Assembly (NCBI RefSeq): GCF_900105195.1
Contig: NZ_FNRX01000002.1
Span: forward strand, 1,364,001 to 1,428,000
DNA: 64,000 nt
Source of the DNA: Rhodococcus pyridinivorans
GTDB taxonomy: Bacteria > Actinomycetota > Actinomycetes > Mycobacteriales > Mycobacteriaceae
Direction: 5' to 3'
The notes beneath the pieces were generated by a model, which saw only the letters and a list, made by a program, of their open reading frames with translations, searched no databases and was not told the DNA's origin. A program made the position numbers and the translations under genes. Shown in pieces: positions 44,639 through 52,510 of this stretch (positions within the stretch are counted from its first letter, which is position 1; each line of letters starts with the position of its first letter).

Positions 44639-45517
44639 TCAGTCGACGCAGCCGGTCGGCGCCGGAACCGTCTCGTCGAGCGTGGAGAGCACGAGCTCCG
44701 TGGTGAGCCGGTCGGCGAGCATCTCCAGGTGCGTGGTCTTCGCGGAGGAGCACACGTCCTGCAGCACGACATCGGTGACGTTCGGATCCTCGCCCAGGCC
44801 GCTCGTGTACGGCTCCACCACGTCGTCGTGGGCGGTGAGGATGTTCGTGTACTCCACCGACTCGACGAAGCGGCCGGTCGCGGCGAGATCCTCGAGGAAC
44901 TGCGAGCCGGGAAGCATGTCGGCGCAGGCGGGGCAGGTCGCGTATTCGAAGTCGCGCATCACACCGTCGCTGGTGACGATGGTCGTTCCGTCCCACAGGG
45001 GAGCGAGCGACACGAGTCGATCAACCTTGCCGGCGCCGCCGTCACCGATCCACTTCGCCGCGACCAGCGTGCCCTGCGAATGGCCGACGATGTCGACCTT
45101 CTCGGCGCCGGTCTGCGCGAGCACCTCGTCGACGAATGCGGAGAGCTGATGTGTGCTCGGCTCGAGCGGCGCCATCCCACCCAGAGCGCTGACGGGCCAC
45201 GGACCGGGGAACGCGCCGAAGGTCGGAGCGAAGACGCAGTAGCCGGCGTTGGCGAGCAGAGGCGAGAACGTCTGCCACGCGACCTGCCGGTTACCGCTGG
45301 TGTTGTGGACCAGCACAACAGGATTGGGCTTGTCGGGGGTCGGGCGACAGTTCGGGTCGTTCGAGCCGGGAGCCGAACCACCCGGATTCTCGAGCTCCAG
45401 AGCCACCGTGTCGGGAAGTTCGTACGGCACGGGCAGCGTGGCAGGCGAGGCGGCCGCCGTGCCGGAGCCGAGAAGACCCGCGGCGAGAACGGTCAGCAGG
45501 AGCGATCGGCCAAACAC
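44639..45517 (-). CDS. Secreted lipase/esterase, class 2 lipase family (alpha/beta hydrolase)
   Basis: A 292-residue exported hydrolase for acylglycerols or other esters. A signal peptide covers about residues 1-23 (hydrophobic core LLLTVLAAGLLG, cleavage near TAAAS-P). The fold shows NPVVLVHNTSG (residues 65-75, oxyanion side) and the nucleophile elbow GHSQG with S147. Likely triad partners are D231 or D232 (AHDDVVEP) and H263 (THLEM). Cys57/Cys94, Cys195/Cys198 and Cys256/Cys290 suggest disulfides. The GTG start at 45517 has GAAGGA a few bases upstream and opens the signal peptide. The gene is convergent with the NRPS gene and divergent from the mycolyltransferase gene across about 97 bases containing a CTATAAG promoter-like stretch. 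Confidence 0.88.
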   Translation of the reverse strand: MFGRSLLLTVLAAGLLGSGTAAASPATLPVPYELPDTVALELENPGGSAPGSNDPNCRPTPDKPNPVVLVHNTSGNRQVAWQTFSPLLANAGYCVFAPTFGAFPGPWPVSALGGMAPLEPSTHQLSAFVDEVLAQTGAEKVDIVGHSQGTLVAAKWIGDGGAGKVDRLVSLAPLWDGTTIVTSDGVMRDFEYATCPACADMLPGSQFLEDLAATGRFVESVEYTNILTAHDDVVEPYTSGLGEDPNVTDVVLQDVCSSAKTTHLEMLADRLTTELVLSTLDETVPAPTGCVD

Positions 45518-45614
45518 GGGTCATCCTTCGAACAGTGACGACTATCGGTAAGTGCACTGCGGCCCTATAAGGTGTTCCGGGGGGCTGCGCAGGGAACGGA
45601 ATCGGAGTATATCT

Positions 45615-46607
45615 ATGCGGCGGATATCCGCGTTGGTTGTCGTGACGACCGTCGTGGCGTCGACCTGGGGCCTCGGAGCGTCGACGGCGTCCGCAGAACC
45701 CGATGAGGCCCGGCTCGTGAGCACTACGGTCGTCGACGACCAGCAACTCGACATCGAGGTCTACTCGCCGTCCATGGACGAGAACATCGAGCTGCGGATC
45801 CTGCGCCCCACCGACACCGTCACTCCCAGCCCCACGCTGTACGTGCTGAGCGGCGTCGACGGCGGGTCGTACAACAACAGCTGGATGGACCAGTCCGACA
45901 TCGTCGACTTCTTCTCCGACAAGCACGTCAACGTCGTCATCCCGAAGGGCGGCGAGTCGAGCTACTACACCGACTGGAAGCACGACGACCCGAACCTCGG
46001 CCGCTACAAGTGGGCCACCTTCCTCACCGAGGAACTACCGCCCGTCGTCGACAGCACCTACGCGACCACCGGCACCAACGGCCTGATCGGCTTCTCGATG
46101 TCGGGCACCTCGTCGCTCAATCTCGCGATTGCCGCACCGGATCTGTACGACGCGGTGGGCAGCTTCAGTGGCTGCGCACGCACAAGCGACCCCCTCGGCC
46201 AGGCCTTCGTCACCACGACCGTCGTCAACTTCTTCGGCAACCCGCTCAACATGTGGGGTCCGTTCGACGACCCCACCTGGGTCGCCAACGATCCGTACAT
46301 CAATGCGGAGAAGCTGCGCGGCACCACCTTGTACCTGTCGTCGCGCACCGGCCTGCCCGGCCGCTACGACACTCTCGAATCCGAGTGGATCAAGGACGAG
46401 GAAGACCTTACCGACGTGGTCATCAAGGGCGGACTCATCGAAGCCGCAGCGGCCGACTGCACTCGACGCATGGCGACGCGCCTCGACGAACTGGGCATCC
46501 CCGCCACCATCGACATCCACGACGACGGCACCCACAACTGGGGCTACTGGCAGGACGACCTGCACAACTCGTGGCCCGTCCTCGGTCCCGCGATCGGCGC
46601 GTCCTGA
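45615..46607 (+). CDS. Antigen-85-type mycolyltransferase/esterase
   Basis: A 330-residue secreted protein that transfers mycolic acids to trehalose or arabinogalactan in the mycomembrane. A signal peptide covers residues 1-27 (TASA-EP cleavage). The nucleophile elbow GFSMSG (S161) follows the family pattern GLSMxG. The catalytic His is probably H307 in GTHNWGYW, with the acidic partner near E276. LYVLSGVDGG and SSYYTDW are family blocks seen in Ag85. ATG 45615 is chosen because GGAG (45604-45607) precedes it and it opens the signal peptide; the frame extends upstream to 45552 without a site. Its presence implies a mycolate-containing envelope. Confidence 0.9.
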   Translation: MRRISALVVVTTVVASTWGLGASTASAEPDEARLVSTTVVDDQQLDIEVYSPSMDENIELRILRPTDTVTPSPTLYVLSGVDGGSYNNSWMDQSDIVDFFSDKHVNVVIPKGGESSYYTDWKHDDPNLGRYKWATFLTEELPPVVDSTYATTGTNGLIGFSMSGTSSLNLAIAAPDLYDAVGSFSGCARTSDPLGQAFVTTTVVNFFGNPLNMWGPFDDPTWVANDPYINAEKLRGTTLYLSSRTGLPGRYDTLESEWIKDEEDLTDVVIKGGLIEAAAADCTRRMATRLDELGIPATIDIHDDGTHNWGYWQDDLHNSWPVLGPAIGAS

Positions 46608-46701
46608 CGGTTCATCCACAGGCGGTCGGTTCATCCACAGATCCGGCCGATTCGTCCTCGTAGGCACCTGCGGCCCGGGGCGACGGGCGATGCTAGGCGC
46701 C

Positions 46702-47652
46702 ATGGGGGAGTTGATTCTGCGGCGCGAGGCAAATGCGCGCGGCGTCACCGATGCGGAGATCCGACGTCTGGTGCGGAACGGAACGTGGACTCGGCTCGCG
46801 TCGGGAGTCTTCGTCCAGTCCGACCAATATGCGGGGGCCGACGATCACGCTCGACATGCTCTTCGGGCACGGGCGTTCATCGCCAATGCAGGACCGACCT
46901 CGGCGCTGAGCCACGTATCGGCCGCGGTGCTGCACGGGCTCGACGTCTGGCAGATCCCACTCGATGATGTGCACCTCACCCGCAACGCGCCGAGTGGAGC
47001 GCGGAGGACACCCGGCCGCGCCATGCACGCGGCGCTCTTCCGTGAGACGGACGTCGTGGATCGGAGGGGAGCGCGGGTGCTGTCGGTCGCACGGACGATC
47101 ACGGATGTGGCCGCAACGGTGCCGGTGGAGCAGGCCGTCGTACTTGCCGACAGTGCGCTGCGAGCGGGGCTGGTTGCCTCCGACGAGCTGACCCGTGCCG
47201 TGGAACGGATGGGGAGTCATCCCCGCATCGCGCATGCGCGTCGTGCCGTGCAGCTGTCGAGCGGGTGCAGCGACAGCGCCGGCGAGTCGCGGAGCAGGGT
47301 TCTGTTCGTCCGTGAGCAGATCCCGATGCCGCTCACGCAGGTGGACGTCTTCTGCGCCGACGGCAGGTGGCTCGCTCGCGTCGACTTCCTGTGGCCGGAG
47401 CACGGTGTGATCGGCGAGTTCGACGGTCGGATCAAGTACCGCCGCGACGGGGTCGCGACCACCGCCGCCGAGGACGTGGTCTACCGCGAGAAGCTGCGGG
47501 AGGACGCACTGCGTCACGCGGGGTGGACGGTGGTGCGGTGGACGTGGCAGGACCTCGGGACCCGCGGCGCCGTCGCAACGAAGGTGCGGGAGGCGTTCGC
47601 ACGGGCGGCGCGGGGGAGCGGGCCGACGGGGAGGTACGCAACAAAGAAGTAA
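46702..47652 (+). CDS. AbiEi-type winged-helix plus DUF559/Vsr-like nuclease-fold protein
   Basis: A 316-residue protein common in actinobacteria. The N-terminus (DAEIRRLVRNGTWTRLASGVFV, in part) resembles the AbiEi antitoxin winged helix, and the middle is the AbiEi-like domain. The C-terminus (RVDFLWPEHGVIGEFDG, in part, then YREKLREDALR and GWTVVRWTW) resembles DUF559/Vsr-type endonuclease folds with a plausible D-E-D acidic set. No partner toxin AbiEii adjoins it, so it is probably a solitary family member of unknown role. ATG 46702 and ATG 46690 are both possible; neither has a strong ribosome site. Its 3' end forms part of a nested terminator shared with the convergent reductase gene. 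Confidence 0.72.
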   Translation: MGELILRREANARGVTDAEIRRLVRNGTWTRLASGVFVQSDQYAGADDHARHALRARAFIANAGPTSALSHVSAAVLHGLDVWQIPLDDVHLTRNAPSGARRTPGRAMHAALFRETDVVDRRGARVLSVARTITDVAATVPVEQAVVLADSALRAGLVASDELTRAVERMGSHPRIAHARRAVQLSSGCSDSAGESRSRVLFVREQIPMPLTQVDVFCADGRWLARVDFLWPEHGVIGEFDGRIKYRRDGVATTAAEDVVYREKLREDALRHAGWTVVRWTWQDLGTRGAVATKVREAFARAARGSGPTGRYATKK

Positions 47653-47712
47653 GGCTCGCAACGCCAGCAGTCACTGCCAGCGTTGCGAGCCTCAACCTCG
47701 CGTTGCGTACCT
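47632..47712. terminator. Nested bidirectional terminator between convergent genes
   Basis: The inner stem AGGCTCGCAACGC (47652-47664) pairs with GCGTTGCGAGCCT (47680-47692), and the loop contains GCAGT/ACTGC. Outer arms AGGTACGCAAC (47632-47642) and GTTGCGTACCT (47702-47712) are also exactly complementary. They lie within the last codons of the AbiEi-like gene and over the reductase stop codon respectively. It can serve both genes. Confidence 0.8.
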
Positions 47713-50700
47713 ACTTGCGGCCGGGTGCCTTCGCGCCGGGCTTGAAGCCGAGCGCGCCCGGCTTCGCCTTCGGTGCCTCGACCTCCGGCTTCGCCGGGGT
47801 CGCGGGCGCCTCGGGCTCAGCCGGAGCCTCGGCGACCGGCTCGGGTTCCGGCGTCGGCTCCGCCTTCGCCGGAGCGGCAGGCGCAGCCTTCTTCGCGCCC
47901 GGACCCTTCAGACCGCTCTTGAGCTGCAGTCCGCCCGGCTTCGCCTGCGGGATCGCCGACTCCTTCGGCTGCTCCGCAGCAGGCGCCTCGGCCGTAGACG
48001 ACTCCGCCGCGGGAGCCTCGGCAACAGGTGCCTCCTCGGCAGGTGCCGCCGGAGCCGCCTTCTTGGCGCCCGGTCCCTTCAGGCCGCTCTTGAGCTGCAG
48101 TCCGCCCGGCTTCGCCTTCGGCACCGCGGGTGCCTCGGCAGCGGGAGCGTCCGACGACTCGGCAGGAGCGGCGGGAGCAGCAGGAGCGGCCGGCTTCGCA
48201 GCGCCCGGGGCCTTCGCGCCCGGGGCCTTCGCGCCCGGTGCCTTGAGACCGCCCTTCATCTGCAGCCCGCCCGGCTTCGCCTTCGGCGCTGCCGCTGCCT
48301 CGGCCGCAGGAGCAGCCTCGGACGACGCGGCCGGAGCCGCAGCCTTCTTCGCGCCCGGACCCTTCAGGCCGCCCTTCATCTGCAGGCCGCCCGGCTTAGC
48401 CTTCGGCGCTGCCGGCGCCTCGGCAGCTTCGGCAGCAGGAGCCTTCGCGCCACCGGGAGCCTTCGGTCCGCCCGGAGCCTTGAGGCCGCCCTTCATCTGC
48501 AGGCCGCCGGCCTTCGGGACACCGGTGGTCTTCGGAGCAGCCGGCGCTGCCGCTGCCGCCTCGACCTCCTCGACGCGCTCCTTCTCGACCTCTTCCGCGG
48601 TCTCCTCGACCTCGACCGGAGTCTTCGGCTGCTGGACCACCTTGAGGTTGTCGCTGAGCTTCGCAGCCTCGACGCGAGAGATCGACTCGAGCATGAGCTG
48701 CGCAACGTCGATGACCTCGACGCCCTCGCCCTTGCCCTCTTCCTGACGCGCCGTCACACCGTCGGTGAGCATGACGCGGCAGAACGGGCAGCCCGTCGCG
48801 ATCTTGGCGGGATTCGTGGTGAGCGCTTCGTCGACACGGTCGATGTTGATGCGCTTACCGATCTTCTCCTCCATCCACATGCGGGCACCACCGGCACCAC
48901 AGCACATGGACCGCTCGCCGTGACGCGGCATCTCGACGAGCTTCGCGCCCGACGCCGCCATCAGCTCACGCGGAGCGTTGTAGACCTTGTTGTGCCGTCC
49001 GAGGAAGCACGGGTCGTGGTAGGTCACGTCCTGGCCGACGGCCTTGACCTGGACCAGCTTCTTCGCCCGCACCAGACGGTTGAGCAGCTGCGTGTGGTGG
49101 ACGACCTCGTAGCTGCCACCCACCTGCGGGTACTCGTTGTTCAGTGCGTTGAAGCAGTGCGCACACGTCACGACGATCTTGCGCTTGCTCTGCTCGACGC
49201 CCTCGAACACACCGTTGAGGACCTCGATGTTCTGCTGCGCCAACTGCTGGAACAGGAACTCGTTGCCCGCGCGGCGAGCGGAGTCGCCGGTGCAAGTCTC
49301 CTCGGCGCCGAGGACCATGAACTTCACGCCAGCGGTCGCGAGGAGCTCGGCGACGGCCTTCGTGGTCTTCTTGGCGCGGTCCTCGTAGGCACCGGCACAG
49401 CCGACCCAGAAGAGGTACTCGTAGCCGTCGAAGCTGTCGGCATCCTGGCCGAAGACCGGGATGTCGAACTCCATCTCGCTGATCCAGTTGAGACGGTCCT
49501 TGGCGTTCTGCCCCCAGGGGTTGCCCTTGTTCTCGAGGTTCTTGAACAGACCCGCGAGCTCGGACGGGAAGTCCGACTCGATGAGCACCTGGTAGCGACG
49601 CATGTCGATGATGTGGTCGACGTGCTCGATGTCCACCGGGCACTGCTCGACGCACGCACCACAGTTGGTGCACGACCACAGGGTCTCGGTGTCGATGACG
49701 GGAGCGAGCTCGCCTGCTTCCAGCAGTCCCTCGGTCTCGCCGACGAGCTTGCGACCCGACTCCTCGCGAGCCGACGCCGGGATCTTCGCCAGCTTGGCCT
49801 CGTCCGGGTTGCCCTCGGCGTCGACCAGGCCGACCTCGTCGCCACCGAGATCAGTGCGACCACCGGCGAGCAGGTAGGGAGCCTTGGCGTAACCGTGGTC
49901 GCGCAGCGACGTGATGAGCAGCTTCGGCGACAGCGGCTTACCGGTGTTCCAGGCGGGGCACTGCGACTGGCAACGACCGCACTCGGTGCAGGTCGTGAAG
50001 TCCAGCCAGCCCTTCCACGTGAAGTCCTCGATGCGGCCGGCACCGAAGGTGTCCTTGTCCGGATCGGCGTCTTCCATGTCGACGGGCTTGCCGCCGGACA
50101 TCATCTGACGTGCGGCGCCGAGGGCGGGACCGCCGTCGTCCTCACGCTTGAAGTAGATGTTGAAGAAGGCCGAGAAGCGGTGCCATGCGACACCCCACGT
50201 GATGTTGCGGCCGACGATGTAGAGCCACACCATGCCCGACATGAGCTTGATGAACGCGAAGACCGACACGAGTTCGGGGCTCTCCGGAAGGATCCGGGCG
50301 ACCTGCATCGTGAAGAAGTCGGTGTAGGCGTTGTGGTGGTGGTAGGTGGCGATCTTGCCGGCCTTCACCAGGATCATGCCCAGGCCCTCGAGCAGCACGA
50401 CCGCTTCGACGAAGTAGGCGGCCTTGAAGTTCGAGCCGCTGAAGCGCGACATCCGACCGGGCTGACGTGGATGATTGCGCTGGCGGATGTAGATCAGCGT
50501 CAGGATGCCGATCACCGTGCCGAGGCCGAGGATCTCGTCGATGAAGTGATAGACGACGGTGTCACCGATGAGGGGCCAGTGGAAGCTCGGGTCGAACGTC
50601 TGGCCGTAGGCCTCGAACCAGACGATCGCGCCGAGCATGAAGCCGACCATCACCAGCCAGTGCGCCCAGCCGACGGTCCGGAACTTGACCATCTTCGTGT

Positions 50701-50881
50701 GCGCGAGGAATTCGACGACCATCTGCTTGAAGCGCGGGAAGAACGGCCGCCAGCGGTCCGGGGCCGGCTGGCCGACCCGGATCGTGTTGACCATCTTCAA
50801 TGCGCCGCTGATGAACGCGAACCAACACACGAGGCTCAGCAGCACGCCGATCGTGCCCAACGTAATCGTCAGGGCATTCAT
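47711..50881 (-). CDS. Membrane-bound Fe-S (CCG-domain) oxidoreductase, Rv0338c/HdrD-like, with repetitive tail
   Basis: A 1056-residue protein like the essential mycobacterial Rv0338c. N-terminal helices (about 6-28, 73-92, 115-132, 155-172, 203-224) resemble NarI-type cytochrome b membrane domains. A ferredoxin-like part carries two 4Fe-4S sets: C298/C301/C304/C308 and C404/C407/C410/C414. Two CCG domains follow: C495, C530, C573/C576, then C625, C660/C661, C698/C701. It probably passes electrons between a membrane pool and a thiol or flavoprotein partner; the substrate is unknown. Beyond residue 760 come an acidic coil and a roughly 275-residue Ala/Pro/Lys-rich tail with repeated GGLQxKxGLK units, longer than I recall for Rv0338c (about 880 residues in all). 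ATG 50881 has GAAAGG upstream. An operator-like palindrome pair lies 70-115 bases before it. Confidence 0.9.
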   Translation of the reverse strand: MNALTITLGTIGVLLSLVCWFAFISGALKMVNTIRVGQPAPDRWRPFFPRFKQMVVEFLAHTKMVKFRTVGWAHWLVMVGFMLGAIVWFEAYGQTFDPSFHWPLIGDTVVYHFIDEILGLGTVIGILTLIYIRQRNHPRQPGRMSRFSGSNFKAAYFVEAVVLLEGLGMILVKAGKIATYHHHNAYTDFFTMQVARILPESPELVSVFAFIKLMSGMVWLYIVGRNITWGVAWHRFSAFFNIYFKREDDGGPALGAARQMMSGGKPVDMEDADPDKDTFGAGRIEDFTWKGWLDFTTCTECGRCQSQCPAWNTGKPLSPKLLITSLRDHGYAKAPYLLAGGRTDLGGDEVGLVDAEGNPDEAKLAKIPASAREESGRKLVGETEGLLEAGELAPVIDTETLWSCTNCGACVEQCPVDIEHVDHIIDMRRYQVLIESDFPSELAGLFKNLENKGNPWGQNAKDRLNWISEMEFDIPVFGQDADSFDGYEYLFWVGCAGAYEDRAKKTTKAVAELLATAGVKFMVLGAEETCTGDSARRAGNEFLFQQLAQQNIEVLNGVFEGVEQSKRKIVVTCAHCFNALNNEYPQVGGSYEVVHHTQLLNRLVRAKKLVQVKAVGQDVTYHDPCFLGRHNKVYNAPRELMAASGAKLVEMPRHGERSMCCGAGGARMWMEEKIGKRINIDRVDEALTTNPAKIATGCPFCRVMLTDGVTARQEEGKGEGVEVIDVAQLMLESISRVEAAKLSDNLKVVQQPKTPVEVEETAEEVEKERVEEVEAAAAAPAAPKTTGVPKAGGLQMKGGLKAPGGPKAPGGAKAPAAEAAEAPAAPKAKPGGLQMKGGLKGPGAKKAAAPAASSEAAPAAEAAAAPKAKPGGLQMKGGLKAPGAKAPGAKAPGAAKPAAPAAPAAPAESSDAPAAEAPAVPKAKPGGLQLKSGLKGPGAKKAAPAAPAEEAPVAEAPAAESSTAEAPAAEQPKESAIPQAKPGGLQLKSGLKGPGAKKAAPAAPAKAEPTPEPEPVAEAPAEPEAPATPAKPEVEAPKAKPGALGFKPGAKAPGRK
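47714..48530 (-). repeat. Five-plus-one repeat array encoding the GGLQ(M/L)K(G/S)GLK tail
   Basis: Copies of the unit lie near 48479-48510, 48361-48395, 48241-48280, 48079-48110 and 47906-47940, with a degenerate sixth (GALGFKPGAK) at the very end. They are separated by Ala/Pro/Glu-rich linkers of variable length. Consensus protein: KPGGLQMKGGLKGPGAKKAA. The array is prone to slippage, and its length may differ between strains. Confidence 0.85.
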
Positions 50882-50949
50882 ACGTGGCCTTTCGTGTCGG
50901 GGGCGGCGTCGTGCCGCCTGGTATGAGTCACCGCATCGTAACGCAAGCT

Positions 50950-50997
50950 AAGTTACCCACCGGTAACTTGGTCTGAACTGGAGTTACCCGCCAGTAG
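50950..50997. promoter_or_regulatory. Tandem operator-like sites upstream of the Fe-S reductase
   Basis: AAGTTACCCACCGGTAACTT (50950-50969) is an 8-bp inverted repeat with a 4-base centre. A second, weaker copy, TTACCCGCCAGTAG, lies at 50984-50997, about three helical turns away. Related copies occur at 1492-1505 and 6343-6356. The form is typical of TetR-family dimer sites. It could control the reductase gene (leftward) or the secreted protein (rightward). Confidence 0.5.
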
Positions 50998-51315
50998 CAA
51001 AATCTGCGTCGAATCGGAGACCGTGTGCCCGGACACGCTAGAGGTCAAACGCGATACCGCCGTCGCGCAGGATGTCCTAACTCGCCCGAAACGAGGCGTA
51101 TGTCACACGGAGGTCACGACACGCTCTACCGGCCACGATGCGGTGTCCATTCGGACAAAGGGGTATAACGCTCCGGATGTGATGTCGGTTATGATTTGCC
51201 CGGTACGTGGGGTTCGCACGTGGGATGTACACGTCGGGGGACGTAGAACTCCAGGTCGATACAGCAGAATGGGGGCGTCTTAACAGGCGTGCGCCATGTC
51301 ACAGAACGGAAAAGT
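50998..51315. other. Intergenic region with no convincing gene
   Basis: This stretch separates the reductase operator from the secreted-protein gene. A short open frame at 51023-51283 has no ribosome site, atypical composition and no recognisable motif. The region is less GC-rich than its neighbours, which suits promoters. A sequence such as TTATGAT near 51189 may be a -10 element for the rightward gene. Nothing more can be supported. Confidence 0.4.
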
Positions 51316-51996
51316 ATGAAGCTGAAGAAGCTTGCCGCTGTGGCGACGATGACGATCGCCGCCATGGGCATCACAGCCGGTACCTCGTACGCGGCGCCCG
51401 CTGCGCAGGACGAGATCAACTACGAGTCCAAGATCGAGGGCGACTCGGTGGTCACCGTCATCGACGCAGGCGAGTTCCAGGTCTCCGGTGACGGCGAGAG
51501 CGTCGAACTTCAGGACAACGCCGGCAACACTGTTCTCAGCCTGCCTCTGGCCATCCAGCTCGGCGATCTGCAGCTCCCCTTCGAGCGTCAGATCAGCGAG
51601 GACGGCAAGACCCTCACGCTGACCCCGGTCACCGACCTGTCGAAGGCCACCCCCGTCGCCCCTGAGGACAAGGTCGGCGCGAGCCTCACGCCGGTCGCCC
51701 TGAAGCTGACCGATGTCGCTTCGCCGGACGAGAACCTGAAGGCTCAGCAGAACTTCGCGTCGCAGCTCGGCATCGCCACTGCGGTCGGCGGTCTGGCCGG
51801 CACCATCATCGGCGCCGTGGTGGGCGGTCTCGGCCTGCTCGGCGGCCCTGTGGGCCTGGCTTCGATCCCGCTGGGCGCCGGTATCGGCGGCGTCATCGGC
51901 ACTATTGTCGCCGGTGGTCCGACGTTGATCGTTGCAGGCATCGGTCTCATCCAGACCCTTACCGCGCCCCCTGGCACCACGGTCTACGCGAACTGA
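51316..51996 (+). CDS. Secreted protein of unknown function with hydrophobic Gly-rich C-terminus
   Basis: A 226-residue exported protein. The signal peptide is residues 1-27 (KLKKLAAVATMTIAAMGI core, cleavage near SYAAP-A). A polar, probably beta-rich region follows (about 30-145). The C-terminal 70 residues or so are Gly/Ile/Val/Leu-rich (GGLAGTIIGAVVGGLGLLGG and similar), which could insert in a membrane or in the mycomembrane. ATG 51316 is preferred over the in-frame 51289 because it opens the signal peptide and has GGAAAAG just upstream. No cysteines and no catalytic motif were seen. The type is common as hypothetical proteins in mycolata; I do not recognise a named family. It is followed by a strong terminator and stands alone. 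Confidence 0.82.
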   Translation: MKLKKLAAVATMTIAAMGITAGTSYAAPAAQDEINYESKIEGDSVVTVIDAGEFQVSGDGESVELQDNAGNTVLSLPLAIQLGDLQLPFERQISEDGKTLTLTPVTDLSKATPVAPEDKVGASLTPVALKLTDVASPDENLKAQQNFASQLGIATAVGGLAGTIIGAVVGGLGLLGGPVGLASIPLGAGIGGVIGTIVAGGPTLIVAGIGLIQTLTAPPGTTVYAN

Positions 51997-52023
51997 TTCC
52001 AGTCGGCTAGGCATTCGAACTCG

Positions 52024-52062
52024 AACGGCCGCTGTAAGGACGAGCTCCTTACAGCGGCCGTT
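52024..52062 (+). terminator. Strong terminator of the secreted-protein gene
   Basis: AACGGCCGCTGTAAGG (52024-52039) and CCTTACAGCGGCCGTT (52047-52062) form a perfect 16-bp stem with a 7-base loop, followed by CTCTGT. It begins 27 bases after the stop codon. Confidence 0.9.
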
Positions 52063-52091
52063 CTCTGTCCGAGCGTCGGAACGCGCACAGA

Positions 52092-52123
52092 AAAGCCCTG
52101 TCCGGAAGTACGGACAGGGCTTT
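52092..52123 (-). terminator. Terminator downstream of the 34-residue peptide gene
   Basis: AAAGCCCTGTCCG (52092-52104) and CGGACAGGGCTTT (52111-52123) form a 13-bp stem with a 6-base loop. On the minus strand the stem ends in a short T-run, 20 bases after the small gene's stop. Its existence supports a real leftward transcript here. Confidence 0.85.
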
Positions 52124-52142
52124 CAGCTCGAATCGGGTGTCT

Positions 52143-52247
52143 TTAGATGGACCCGATGAGTCGGCTGCCGTGGCGGATGATGTCCCAGACATAGCCAAGG
52201 ATGTCGAAGCCGAGTTCGAGGCTGGTCATCAAGATCTCGCTGCTCAA
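52143..52247 (-). CDS. 34-residue PorA/PorH-like amphipathic peptide gene (candidate cell-wall channel)
   Basis: A TTG start at 52247 is preceded by AAAGGA six bases upstream. The frame encodes SSEILMTSLELGFDILGYVW followed by DIIRHGSRLIGSI and a TAA stop, and is followed at once by a terminator. There is no signal peptide and no cysteine. The core ILGYVWDIIRHGSRLIG recalls the C. glutamicum PorA segment LIGYVFDFLG, one of the tiny O-mycoloylated channel-forming peptides of the mycomembrane, which also lack signal sequences. Identification rests on this short resemblance plus gene-like signals, so the channel role is inference. An internal ATG at 52229 would give a 28-residue product. Confidence 0.6.
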   Translation of the reverse strand: MSSEILMTSLELGFDILGYVWDIIRHGSRLIGSI

Positions 52248-52462
52248 GTGAAGTCCTTTCGAGGGATGGCGCTATCAGCCGGGGTGCGAGGATCGTAACC
52301 CACGCTAAACAGACATTCGGCGCAACATCCCGGACGTGGTCAGCTTCCTGGGAATCGCAGCTCGGAGACGTTCTACCATCAAGATTCAGGGCCATTCCGG
52401 GGCTTCCGCAAGCAGCCTCCGAGCCCGCGTCGACCGGCACGGCCGTACGCCCCGACGAACGA

Positions 52463-52496
52463 CGAAGGTCCGCTCCCCGTGGGAAGCGGACCTTCG
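52463..52496 (-). terminator. Terminator of the first secreted protease gene
   Basis: CGAAGGTCCGCT (52463-52474) pairs with AGCGGACCTTCG (52485-52496), and the loop can extend with CCC/GGG. On the minus strand it begins 14 bases after the protease stop at 52511. Confidence 0.8.
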
Positions 52497-52510
52497 TGAT
52501 GTTCTGGGGA

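Noticed and set aside
46129..46701. Upstream extension of the AbiEi-like frame
   Set aside because: This part is the shadow of the mycolyltransferase gene in another frame; similarity and plausible starts begin only at 46690-46702.
51023..51283. Short plus-strand frame upstream of the secreted protein
   Set aside because: No ribosome site, no motif and unusual residue use; it probably overlaps promoter DNA.
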